From positions 1-51,511 of the forward strand of contig ONFU01000004.1 in assembly GCA_900317165.1 (NCBI GenBank): DNA of 51,511 nucleotides, given 5' to 3'. How positions within the stretch are numbered: the stretch's first letter is position 1; each line of letters begins with the position of its first letter. Below are positions 17,368 through 25,184 of this stretch, piece by piece. A model generated the notes under the pieces. It was not told the DNA's origin. It saw only the letters and a list, made by a program, of their open reading frames with translations, and did not search any database. The position numbers and the translations under genes were made by a program. The DNA comes from an uncultured Erysipelotrichaceae bacterium. Lineage in GTDB: Bacteria > Bacillota_I > Bacilli_A > RFN20 > CAG-826.

Positions 17368-19200
17368 ATGAAAGACGAATTTATCCTAACTCTTATCGAT
17401 CGTCCCGAAATGGCCCCGGAATATGCGCAGAAAACGACGCAGTCCGGCCAAAGCGACGACCTCACCTCAACGGCCCTTTTAGATGAATCTCTCTCAATCT
17501 TCATCTATCAGCAGGAAGCCGCCCATAAACGCGGCCTCAAAACCACAATTGAGATGACCTATGCCTCCCTTTTCTCCGATTTGGTAGTCGAGCTTGCCAA
17601 ACGCGACCACGAGAAATACGGGGACGAAATCGCCTTGACCCTCCTTGGCCTTCCATGTGAGCAATTCTATGAGAAATACAAGACCAAGGATTTCTGCATC
17701 TGGATGTTCTCAAATGAGGATAAGGAAAGGATCGTCGACGATTGCTTCGAGCTCTTCCATTCCAAATTCGGTTTCTATCCTGAATCCACCGGCTCCTATT
17801 ACATGGACGCCTACACCATCAATTACATCAAGCGCAAATACCCGATGGTCAAATGCGCGGTCGCGACTTGCTGGGAAGAAGGCGTTAAGTGCTATCACAC
17901 CACGAACAATTCCTGGTACACCTTCATCGATGGCGGCCCATGGGCCCCATGGATTCCTTCCAAGGTCAATAGCTGCCTTCCGGCAGATTGCAAGGAAGAT
18001 GATTCAGGCATCGTCGCGATTCCGCATCTTTCCCGCGATTTGATGGCTTGCTTCGATGGCAATGGATCCAACTTCGGCACCCATCCCCAAAACGTCCTTC
18101 GCGGCATGATTTATTTGGATAACGAATTGCCCTATCTCTTCAATCTCGTCGATATGTATCGCGAACAGGGCAAATACAATAACGGCAACGCCTACAACAT
18201 GATGTTCGTCGGACCGGGCTGGCTTAATAAAGCCGGTAGATGGGAACAGCCTTATGAACTTCTCAAAAAATCCTATGAGGATGGCTTGGATTATTACGCC
18301 AAACTCAAAAAGGAAGGCAAACTCATCGATATGACCATGAGTGAATACGCGGATCATTATAGGGAAAGGCATCCTTCCTATATGGAACCTGAAGTCGCCT
18401 TATGGAAAGACGTCCTCTATGGTTCGGACAAACAGTATTTCTGGTATTATGACCCCTTCTTCAGGGTCTGCCTTGACTTCAACCAAGGCGGGGCGATGAT
18501 TTGCCTTAACCCTTACGTCTCCAAACTCGACCTTCCGGTTGGAATCGGAACTGGCAACGCCTACAATTGCTCCTACCCCTATATCATCCAAGCCAATTAC
18601 CGCGCGGGTTATTTCACCCATTACGCGGGACAAGGCACCCTTAAATCCTGCCTTATCAAATACGGTAAGGAAGAAGTCGATTTGGCTTTGGAAAGGACCT
18701 TCGCGAAATATGAGAAAATCGGTGAGGATATCCTCCTTACCACGAATCCCTGCGAAGTCGCTTTCTCCGATTTCTCGATACACGTGGTCTCCAAATACCT
18801 CTTCAAGAAGGGAAGTGGAGAGATTGTCACAACGCGCGTCGTCCTTGAGGATTTCGGCGATAGGGAAATCGAAATCGAAGATTACCTCGTCGGGTGCTAT
18901 GGCATCGACGAATATAGCGAGGATATGACCGGCATCACCCTTGAAGTCGAATCCAAGGAAAACAAGGAAAGCATCCCCTACCTCTACAAATGCCGTAACC
19001 TCGAGATGGCCAAGGCCACCGCGAGAGCGATCGTTCCACAAATCAAAACCATCGTCGAGATGGGAAGCGAGGATAAAGAAAGCAAGGGCAGGATCGAAGA
19101 AGGCATCGCCTTCTCGCCGATGTTCCGTCTTTCCAACAAGAAAGTCCTCAAAGGGAAAGGAGAATTCACCACATGGCTCAAGGTAAAAAAGGCAGACTAA
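17368..19200 (+). CDS. Cytoplasmic protein with deacetylase-like barrel, function unknown
   Basis: A 610-residue protein without signal peptide, 12 nt after the GH53 gene and behind an AAAGGA site. The first 350 or so residues look like a NodB/GH57-type distorted barrel: an early LIDRPEMAP, then FYPESTGSYYMDAYTINYI, VKCAVATCWEEG and AIPHLSRDLMA. The last 250 residues are beta-rich. From memory it resembles the DUF3863/DUF3864 proteins of gut bacteria, but I could not check this. Acting on a carbohydrate, perhaps galactan-derived oligosaccharides, is inferred only from its position between two galactanases. Several Cys and His residues are visible, but no active site can be fixed. The last 28 nt overlap the next gene. 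Confidence 0.7.
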   Translation: MKDEFILTLIDRPEMAPEYAQKTTQSGQSDDLTSTALLDESLSIFIYQQEAAHKRGLKTTIEMTYASLFSDLVVELAKRDHEKYGDEIALTLLGLPCEQFYEKYKTKDFCIWMFSNEDKERIVDDCFELFHSKFGFYPESTGSYYMDAYTINYIKRKYPMVKCAVATCWEEGVKCYHTTNNSWYTFIDGGPWAPWIPSKVNSCLPADCKEDDSGIVAIPHLSRDLMACFDGNGSNFGTHPQNVLRGMIYLDNELPYLFNLVDMYREQGKYNNGNAYNMMFVGPGWLNKAGRWEQPYELLKKSYEDGLDYYAKLKKEGKLIDMTMSEYADHYRERHPSYMEPEVALWKDVLYGSDKQYFWYYDPFFRVCLDFNQGGAMICLNPYVSKLDLPVGIGTGNAYNCSYPYIIQANYRAGYFTHYAGQGTLKSCLIKYGKEEVDLALERTFAKYEKIGEDILLTTNPCEVAFSDFSIHVVSKYLFKKGSGEIVTTRVVLEDFGDREIEIEDYLVGCYGIDEYSEDMTGITLEVESKENKESIPYLYKCRNLEMAKATARAIVPQIKTIVEMGSEDKESKGRIEEGIAFSPMFRLSNKKVLKGKGEFTTWLKVKKAD

Positions 19201-19433
19201 ATTATCGCTGCCCCCAATGTTTCAACCGCGACATCGACATAGATCTTTTCTACGATGAGGAGAAAAAGGAGTATTATTGTCTCCGTTGCTGCTTCCATGG
19301 CGATGAGAAGAAGGTCCTTGAATGGAACGAACTCATCAAAATGAAGTACGGCCACCTCAAAGACCGCATCACTTCCCTTGGGGAAGACAATGAGCCCGCA
19401 ACGTATCATCCATACAAAAAAGGAGAGCTTTGA
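19173..19433 (+). CDS. Small zinc-ribbon protein
   Basis: An 86-residue basic protein. RCPQC near residue 12 and CLRC near residue 36 form a CxxC...CxxC zinc ribbon. The rest is polar with no membrane segment. It starts inside the previous gene (28-nt overlap), with AAAGGAG 10 nt upstream of ATG, and its stop shares one base with the start of the cytoplasmic GH53 gene, so it is translated with both. I do not know the function; nucleic-acid or protein binding is usual for such ribbons. Confidence 0.7.
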   Translation: MAQGKKGRLNYRCPQCFNRDIDIDLFYDEEKKEYYCLRCCFHGDEKKVLEWNELIKMKYGHLKDRITSLGEDNEPATYHPYKKGEL

Positions 19434-20539
19434 TGATTCTAGGAATCGATGCCTCAACCCAACTAGAGCTCGATAAAACCAACCCCCATTATTACTATAA
19501 AGGTGAGGAAGTCGAACCTTGGTCTTTCATGCGTTCACATAACAACATCGAGATGATGCGTTTAAGGCTATGGGTCGATCCTTATGACGAAGAGGGCCGT
19601 CCTTATGGCGGGGGAACCTGCGATTTGAAGTCCTTCATCACCCTAGCCAAAAGGGCTTTGAAGCTAGGTTATAAAGTCGTCTTGGATTTCCATTATAGCG
19701 ATTTCTGGGCCGATCCTAGCAAACAAAGTCTTCCCAAAGCTTGGCGAAATCTTAACTTCGAAGAGCTTGTGGAAAAGGTCCATTCCTATACCTTGGAAAC
19801 ATTGCTCACCGTCAAAAAAGAGGGAATCCCCTTATTCGCGGTCCAGGTCGGGAACGAAATCACCCATGGCACATTGTGGCCTTTTGGGGCGATAAACGGG
19901 AACGAGCACAAGGATTACGATAATCTTTGTACCCTCCTCCAATCCGGGGCCACCGCGGTTAGGGAAATCTATCCTGAAGCCAAGATCATCCTCCATTTGG
20001 AGAAATCTGGCGACAAGGTTGGCCATGACGAATGGTATGGGAATATGGTTTACCATAACGTCGCTTTCGATGTCGTGGGCCTATCGTATTACCCTTACTG
20101 GCACGGCACCATGAAGGCTTTGGAGGAGAATATCGTCAACCTCCGCGACAAATATCATAAGGAGATTTGGATCGTTGAGGCGGGCTATCCCTTCACTTGG
20201 AAACCCTATGGGGCCGCAGACGAAAAAAGCATCCTCTTCGTTAAGGAAGAGCAATATAAGACCTACACAGGCGACCCATTGCCCTATCCTCTTGATAAAA
20301 AGGGCCAAGCCGATTATCTAAGGCACCTTATGTCCTTAAGCGAGGGTCTCGGGGTCAAGGCCATCTGCTATTGGGAACCGTTCTGGATTCCTTCGACCAA
20401 AGTTGGCTGGGCAAGAGTCCCTGGCATGCTTTATGAAGGCAAGGAACCGATGGCTGAAGACCTCAATGAATGGGCCAACCAAACCCTCTTCGATTATGAA
20501 GGGGAGGCCACCCCAGGGCTTGATGCCTTCAAAAAATAA
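19433..20539 (+). CDS. Cytoplasmic endo-beta-1,4-galactanase-like enzyme (GH53)
   Basis: A 368-residue GH53 barrel with no signal peptide: the protein begins at the first barrel strand (MILGIDAS). Motifs match the family: MRLRLWVDPYD, VVLDFHYSDFWADP, acid/base Glu142 in VGNEITHG, GLSYYPYWHG, nucleophile Glu249 in IVEAGYP and CYWEPFWIP. Most characterised GH53 enzymes are secreted, so this one probably trims imported galactooligosaccharides inside the cell. I chose ATG at 19433 over the in-frame TTG at 19430: AGGAG lies 7 nt upstream of the ATG, which overlaps the preceding TGA by one base. It is the last gene before a terminator. Confidence 0.88.
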   Translation: MILGIDASTQLELDKTNPHYYYKGEEVEPWSFMRSHNNIEMMRLRLWVDPYDEEGRPYGGGTCDLKSFITLAKRALKLGYKVVLDFHYSDFWADPSKQSLPKAWRNLNFEELVEKVHSYTLETLLTVKKEGIPLFAVQVGNEITHGTLWPFGAINGNEHKDYDNLCTLLQSGATAVREIYPEAKIILHLEKSGDKVGHDEWYGNMVYHNVAFDVVGLSYYPYWHGTMKALEENIVNLRDKYHKEIWIVEAGYPFTWKPYGAADEKSILFVKEEQYKTYTGDPLPYPLDKKGQADYLRHLMSLSEGLGVKAICYWEPFWIPSTKVGWARVPGMLYEGKEPMAEDLNEWANQTLFDYEGEATPGLDAFKK

Positions 20540-20564
20540 CTACCGTTTCCCCATTATTCCTATT

Positions 20565-20593
20565 GGCGTCTTCTTCTTGGAGACGCCTTTTTT
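20565..20593 (+). terminator. Rho-independent terminator after the galactan operon
   Basis: GGCGTCT (20565-20571) pairs with AGACGCC (20581-20587), followed by six T. Confidence 0.88.
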
Positions 20594-20638
20594 CCTAGAT
20601 AGGAAAATAAGGATATGGAAGGGCATAACAAGAAAGAA

Positions 20639-20644
20639 TATAAT
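20639..20644 (+). promoter_or_regulatory. Possible -10 box for the second pullulanase gene
   Basis: A perfect TATAAT lies between the preceding terminator and the AAAGGGGA ribosome site. No convincing -35 box is seen 17 nt upstream, so the promoter is only tentative. Confidence 0.4.
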
Positions 20645-20668
20645 TCTTTAATCAAAGGGGATTTATCT

Positions 20669-23600
20669 ATGAATAGGAAACGTCTCTTACTATTATCTGC
20701 TTTAGCGGCCTCTATGGCTTTGCCTTCTTGCGGAGGAGCTCCTGCTTCTTCTAGTGGCGGCGGCTCAACAGAGCCAGGCTATACCGATGTCACTTCATCG
20801 TCTTCGACGACGCCGACGACCAGCACCACCACCCCTGGTGGCGATGATCGCGAAGGCCGTGAGGATATGATCTACCAAGGAAAGCTCCGTATTTGGTATC
20901 ACCGCGATGATATGAATTACGATGGCTTAGCCATTTACCTATGGAATACCGCGGTCGATGGCAAGGAATACGAATGGAGCGGAGAAGACGAAGAATATGG
21001 CGTCTATTTCGATATCGATTTGGCGACCAATGAGCAATTCAAGGATTTCCCCTCCACCGATATTCGCGTCATCGTCAAGAAAGCCGGTTCTTGGGCCGGA
21101 CAATCCCTTGATACCGTCTGCGAATTCAAGAAATTCGATATCGAGGGCGAAGGCGAAGATGCGAGGATGAACATCTACCTAGCCGCCGGAGAAGGCAAGC
21201 TCATCGATATGTTCTATGCCCGTCAAGACGCGCTTGGCGACCATTTCGAAGCCTGCTATGTCGGGAACGACTGGAAGACCATCTACATTAGCGGCGCCGG
21301 AACGAAAGGCTCTAGAAAAGAAGAGGACGTCGGCAAGATCGCTTCCTTCACCCTTTATGGATTCACCAAAGAGTATTATCGCCTTACCCAGGCCGAAAAG
21401 AGAAAGAAACAGGATGATTTCATCATCAAAACCGTCACCCTCGAGGCGGATAAGCAATCCGCGGCCGTCTCCTTGACCCTTGATAAGGAAATCGATCCCT
21501 CCACCCAATATGAGGTCCGTGGCTATTTCGCCCAAGACACCACGAAATTAAAGAAAAAGGCCATCGCGGTCTATAAGCTTTTTGATACCGATAAGTTCAA
21601 AACTGATTATACATACACCGGAAAAGACCTTGGGGTAACAGTCAAAGACGGAAAGAAGACCTTCAAGGTTTGGGCCCCGACATCCTCAAGGATGAGGGTC
21701 TGCTTCTATATGTTCGGCACCCCCTGGAACCTCCGCGGCTCCACCAACGTCGACTCCTTCATCGGTAAGGATATGACCTTAGGCGAAAAAGGCGTTTGGT
21801 CACTAGAGATTGAACTTGATTTCGATTGGTATTGCTATGAAGCCACCAATTCCAATGGAGTCGTCTACGCTAACGACCCATACGCCAAAGCCTCTGGCTT
21901 AAACGGCGAGAGGAACTATTGCCTTGATTGGGACGATGCCTCCAAAGTTGACCCAGAAGGATGGAATGATGGCAAGGCCGTCAATACCAACCTTCCAAAG
22001 ATTAAATCCGCGAACGAACTCACCGTTTATGAGACCCATATACGCGATTTGACCGCGGATGAGACCTGGATTTCCAAGAAAGGAAACCGCAGGGGCGGTT
22101 ATAATGCCTTCGTTGAGGAAGGTACCGAATACACCAAAAACGGGAAGACCGTCAAAACCGGATTCGACCACATCAAGGAACTTGGCGTTAACGCCATCCA
22201 ACTCCTTCCTGTCTTCGATCAGGATAACGATGAGAGGATTTCCTCCAATTACACTTCAACTGAGGGAAACGGCACCCTTGATACCAGATCCTATAACTGG
22301 GGCTATAACCCACAGAACTACAATTCCGTCGAAGGCGCCTATTCCTCCGATCCGGAGGTTGCCGCAACCCGCATCAAGGAATTCAAGAACCTGATCCTCA
22401 AAGCTTCCGAAAACGGCATCAGGATCGTTATGGACGTCGTCTATAACCATATGTCCTCCGTTGCCAATAACTGCTTCACCAAGCTTATCCCCTATTATTC
22501 CTTCCGTATGGACGCTAACGGCAATTATACCGATGGCTCAGGTTGCGGAAACGAAGTCGCCACCGAACGTCCGATGATGTCCAAATACATCGCCGATTCC
22601 GTTGCCTGGTGGGCAAACGAATACCAAATCAAAGGATTCCGTTTCGACCTCATGGGCTGCATCGATCTCGATACGATGAAAGCAGTTAGGGCCGCGGTCA
22701 ACGAAATCGACCCGACCATCGTCTTATATGGCGAAGGCTGGACTGGTGGCGGAACCGCGCTTCCAGGAGATAAGCAATCTGGGACCAACAATATCTATAA
22801 ACAACTCAATACCGACGCGAACTTCCCAATCGGCGGATTCAATGACGCAGGTCGCGATGGCGCTAAGGGCAACACGGTCTATGATGATGTCATCCCTGCC
22901 AAAGGCTGGATCTGTGAGCCATCTAACGTCAATAACGTCTATAACACCCTCACCCAGATAATCGGCGAAAACCGTTGGGCGAAAGAGGCGATTGGGGCCA
23001 AATCCGTCAACCCGAACCAGACGGTAAATTATCTTGCTTGCCACGATAACTACACCCTCTATGACCAAATCAACTACCACTTCTATAGCCATGACTCCAC
23101 CTTCGACGATCCAAATCATGAATACGTCATGCAAGCCTGCACTGGTCTATCCGCGATCTCGCTTATGAGCCAAGGCATCGGCTTCATCCATGGTGGCGAT
23201 GAATTCTTCCGTCAGAAATTAATCGAGAAAGACGATTATTGGTATGACGAGCTCGTCGCTTCCTATAGGCGCGCAACAAACGGACAGAAATATTGGATAG
23301 AAGGCGATGGCATCAAGATCGATGACGACACTTGGTTAGTCCGTAACTCCTATAAATACGGCGATGCTGTCAATTCCTTCAAGTGGGATCGCTTAATCGA
23401 TACGACAGTCGATAAATATTATCAGAAGTTCGTTGAAATGGTCGCTCTCCGCAACAAGGAGATGGGCAATACCCTTGGGCAAACCGAAGCCCAAATCAAA
23501 AACGATGGCTGCACCTGCTGGAACTATAACGATTTATTCGATGATCAAAAAAATCCCAAGACCGACGTTATCGCTGGTGCCTATAAAGGCTATAGTGACG

Positions 23601-23782
23601 ACAAGTCCGCCTATATCTTCGCTAATAAAGGCAACGGCGCTGCTAGCATTGGATTTGGAAACGGAACCTACACCGTTCTATATTCAAGCAACAACGAACA
23701 TCCAGTTGGCCAAGACATCGTTATCGATTCCTCATCCATCCAAATCGCTAAATTCGAAACCCTGATTCTCAGGGCAAAATAA
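20669..23782 (+). CDS. Large pullulanase-type GH13 lipoprotein with CBM41
   Basis: A 1037-residue surface lipoprotein (MALPSC lipobox) with a long Ser/Thr/Gly linker. A CBM41-like module begins near residue 72 (KLRIWYHRDDMNYDGLAIYL). A CBM48-like region follows near residue 325 (KDGKKTFKVWAPTSSRMRVC), then the GH13 barrel: NWGYNPQNY, MDVVYNH, GFRFDLM with nucleophile Asp660, YGEGW with acid/base Glu689 and CHDNYTLYD. It should debranch alpha-glucans and is a diverged paralogue of the enzyme at 12562, with extra residues between modules. I chose ATG at 20669, which has AAAGGGGA upstream and a proper signal peptide; the reading frame is open back to 20615, but that start adds 18 polar residues before the signal. 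Confidence 0.92.
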   Translation: MNRKRLLLLSALAASMALPSCGGAPASSSGGGSTEPGYTDVTSSSSTTPTTSTTTPGGDDREGREDMIYQGKLRIWYHRDDMNYDGLAIYLWNTAVDGKEYEWSGEDEEYGVYFDIDLATNEQFKDFPSTDIRVIVKKAGSWAGQSLDTVCEFKKFDIEGEGEDARMNIYLAAGEGKLIDMFYARQDALGDHFEACYVGNDWKTIYISGAGTKGSRKEEDVGKIASFTLYGFTKEYYRLTQAEKRKKQDDFIIKTVTLEADKQSAAVSLTLDKEIDPSTQYEVRGYFAQDTTKLKKKAIAVYKLFDTDKFKTDYTYTGKDLGVTVKDGKKTFKVWAPTSSRMRVCFYMFGTPWNLRGSTNVDSFIGKDMTLGEKGVWSLEIELDFDWYCYEATNSNGVVYANDPYAKASGLNGERNYCLDWDDASKVDPEGWNDGKAVNTNLPKIKSANELTVYETHIRDLTADETWISKKGNRRGGYNAFVEEGTEYTKNGKTVKTGFDHIKELGVNAIQLLPVFDQDNDERISSNYTSTEGNGTLDTRSYNWGYNPQNYNSVEGAYSSDPEVAATRIKEFKNLILKASENGIRIVMDVVYNHMSSVANNCFTKLIPYYSFRMDANGNYTDGSGCGNEVATERPMMSKYIADSVAWWANEYQIKGFRFDLMGCIDLDTMKAVRAAVNEIDPTIVLYGEGWTGGGTALPGDKQSGTNNIYKQLNTDANFPIGGFNDAGRDGAKGNTVYDDVIPAKGWICEPSNVNNVYNTLTQIIGENRWAKEAIGAKSVNPNQTVNYLACHDNYTLYDQINYHFYSHDSTFDDPNHEYVMQACTGLSAISLMSQGIGFIHGGDEFFRQKLIEKDDYWYDELVASYRRATNGQKYWIEGDGIKIDDDTWLVRNSYKYGDAVNSFKWDRLIDTTVDKYYQKFVEMVALRNKEMGNTLGQTEAQIKNDGCTCWNYNDLFDDQKNPKTDVIAGAYKGYSDDKSAYIFANKGNGAASIGFGNGTYTVLYSSNNEHPVGQDIVIDSSSIQIAKFETLILRAK

Positions 23783-23797
23783 GCGACCCATTACATC

Positions 23798-23823
23798 AAA
23801 AAGACGGTTTCGGCCGTCTTTTG
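23798..23823 (+). terminator. Rho-independent terminator after the second pullulanase gene
   Basis: AAAAGACGG pairs with CCGTCTTTT (23814-23822) around a short TTTCGG loop, ending in a T run. Confidence 0.85.
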
Positions 23824-23952
23824 CTTTCCCTGCAGCATAGACACATGGAAGAATTTGAACCTCCTATCATACATTTAGCGTTATTCAATTAATGTGCGTT
23901 GCTTGTTTTGGAACCATTAAAAACACGGTCTGCAAATTCCCATAAAATCTTC

Positions 23953-23980
23953 TTGACAAGAAATCGCCTAGGTTTAGATT
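23953..23980 (+). promoter_or_regulatory. Promoter of the tyrosine leader and transporter operon
   Basis: A perfect TTGACA (23953-23958) is followed after 16 nt by TAGATT (23975-23980). Transcription would start near 23987, a few bases before the AAGGAG site of the leader peptide. The 130 nt between the previous terminator and this promoter show no recognisable feature. Confidence 0.65.
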
Positions 23981-24005
23981 TTTGCCATACCCAAGGAGCT
24001 AAGCC

Positions 24006-24077
24006 ATGGTCAAAGTCAACTTCAAAACCATCATCAGCAAGACTGGGTTTTATTATTACGGCTACTACTTTAGGTAA
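24006..24077 (+). CDS. Tyrosine-rich leader peptide (23 residues)
   Basis: A short reading frame with AAGGAG (23993-23998) 7 nt before its ATG. The peptide ends in FYYYGYYFR, so five of its last eight residues are Tyr and the Tyr codons lie at 24048-24068, just before the TAA stop. A terminator hairpin with a competing antiterminator follows, then a TrpXYZ-type ABC transporter operon. This is the layout of ribosome-mediated attenuation (as in the trp, phe and his leaders): scarce charged tRNA-Tyr would stall the ribosome in the Tyr run and change the fold of the RNA downstream. The peptide probably has no other function. It is too short for ordinary gene finders. Leader-peptide attenuation is uncommon in Firmicutes, which more often use T-box leaders. 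Confidence 0.75.
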   Translation: MVKVNFKTIISKTGFYYYGYYFR

Positions 24078-24106
24078 TCTTTTCCTATTGCGGTGAGCCG
24101 ATTGAC

Positions 24107-24170
24107 CCGGGATAGGGAGGAGAAATCCGATTGATCCTGGTGGCCAAAGAAATCAAGAAAAGCCCTAGGA
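24107..24170 (+). promoter_or_regulatory. Antiterminator and competing stems of the tyrosine attenuator
   Basis: Segment TCCTGGTGGC (24135-24144) can pair over 9 bp, with one bulged T, with GCCCTAGGA (24162-24170), which is also the 5' arm of the terminator; the two folds exclude each other. Segment CCGGGAT (24107-24113) can pair over 7 bp with ATCCTGG (24134-24140), which would sequester the antiterminator strand. This gives the classic 1-2, 2-3, 3-4 arrangement. A near direct repeat CCGATTGAYCCKGG occurs in the same stretch. How a stalled ribosome reaches segment 1, some 40 nt beyond the Tyr codons, needs folding analysis. Confidence 0.6.
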
Positions 24171-24190
24171 GCAATCCTGGGGCTTTGTTT
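24159..24190 (+). terminator. Attenuator terminator before the transporter operon
   Basis: AAAGCCCTAGGA (24159-24170) pairs over all 12 positions (one G-T) with TCCTGGGGCTTT (24175-24186) around a GCAA tetraloop, followed by GTTTC. It ends just before the ribosome site of the first transporter gene, so it acts on that operon rather than ending an upstream one. Confidence 0.82.
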
Positions 24191-24209
24191 CTTGAAAGGA
24201 GAAAACATC

Positions 24210-25184
24210 ATGAAAAAGAGAAACATTACGTTATTCGCCTTTAGCGCCCTTCTTCTAGGCGGCCTTTCCGCCTGCGGAAGCGGGGGCAAAACCCAAATCG
24301 GTATCCTCCAATTCGGAGGATTCGATGCCCTTGAGAAAGCTAAGAATGGTTTCCTTGACGTCATCAAGGAGAGCAAATTCAAGGACAAGATCGATATCAA
24401 CGTCCAAAACGCGAATGCCGTTGGGGCGGATAATTCGACGATGGCCGCAACTTTATCCGCTAATTCGGATCTACTTTATGGCATTGCGACCCCTTCTGCC
24501 GCCGCCTTAAAGAACGCGGTCGATAGCTTAGGGGTCAAAACGCCGGTTATTTTCTCCGCGGTCACTAATCCCGAAGGAGCTAAACTCCTAAAAGAACCGT
24601 CTGCCCCAGAAGGGAATTGCACGGGTGTCGTCGATATCGGGCCAATCGAAGAGGAACTAAGGATCCTCACGATGTTCCCTGACGTCGATAACATCGTCTC
24701 CCTCTATACCTCTAGCGAGGTCAATTCCGTTTTCCAAGTGGAAATCGCGGAAGAATGGATGAAAGATAAAGGCGTTACCTTCTCAAGGAAAGGAATAGCC
24801 GATGCGAGTCAGCTTTCCGCGGCCATCTCCTCCATCGGAAGCGAAGTGGATGCCATCTTTTTGCCAACGGACGACACGATCGCCAATGCGATTAATGTCG
24901 TCAAAACCGCCAACGAAGCAAGAACCGATAAACTTTTGATCGTCGGAAGCGATACGGGCATGATCGATGGCTGCACGTTTGCCCTAGGCGTTGATTATTA
25001 TCAATGCGGCAAACAAGCCGCGGAGATGGCCATCAAGGTTTTGGATGGAACCCACATCAAAAACATCCCGGTCGAAAGATGTGACAAAAAGGATGTCGTC
25101 ATCAATAAGAAGGAAGCGGATGCCCTTGGCATCATCATCCCTGAGGAGGTCCTCGCCATCGAAGGGGCGAAGATTATAGAATGA
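24210..25184 (+). CDS. TrpX-type ABC transporter substrate-binding lipoprotein
   Basis: A 324-residue lipoprotein (LGGLSAC, lipidated Cys22) of the family annotated as putative tryptophan/tyrosine binding proteins (ABC_sub_bind). The mature part begins with IGILQFGGFDALEKAKNGF and has two periplasmic-binding lobes, with features such as GVVDIGPIEEELRILTMFPDV and IFLPTDDTIANAINVV. It should capture an aromatic amino acid; the Tyr-rich leader upstream points to tyrosine. I chose ATG at 24210, 7 nt after AAAGGAG; the in-frame TTG at 24192 lies before that site. It overlaps the permease gene by 4 nt (ATGA). Confidence 0.88.
   Translation: MKKRNITLFAFSALLLGGLSACGSGGKTQIGILQFGGFDALEKAKNGFLDVIKESKFKDKIDINVQNANAVGADNSTMAATLSANSDLLYGIATPSAAALKNAVDSLGVKTPVIFSAVTNPEGAKLLKEPSAPEGNCTGVVDIGPIEEELRILTMFPDVDNIVSLYTSSEVNSVFQVEIAEEWMKDKGVTFSRKGIADASQLSAAISSIGSEVDAIFLPTDDTIANAINVVKTANEARTDKLLIVGSDTGMIDGCTFALGVDYYQCGKQAAEMAIKVLDGTHIKNIPVERCDKKDVVINKKEADALGIIIPEEVLAIEGAKIIE

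Noticed and set aside
23899-24096. A 65-codon frame across the attenuator region
   Set aside because: No ribosome site, and it runs in another frame over the well-supported 23-residue leader peptide and promoter.
23987-24190. A T-box riboswitch instead of leader-peptide attenuation
   Set aside because: The leader length would fit, but I find no AGGGTGGNACCGCG-type core; a covariance search (RF00230) would settle it.
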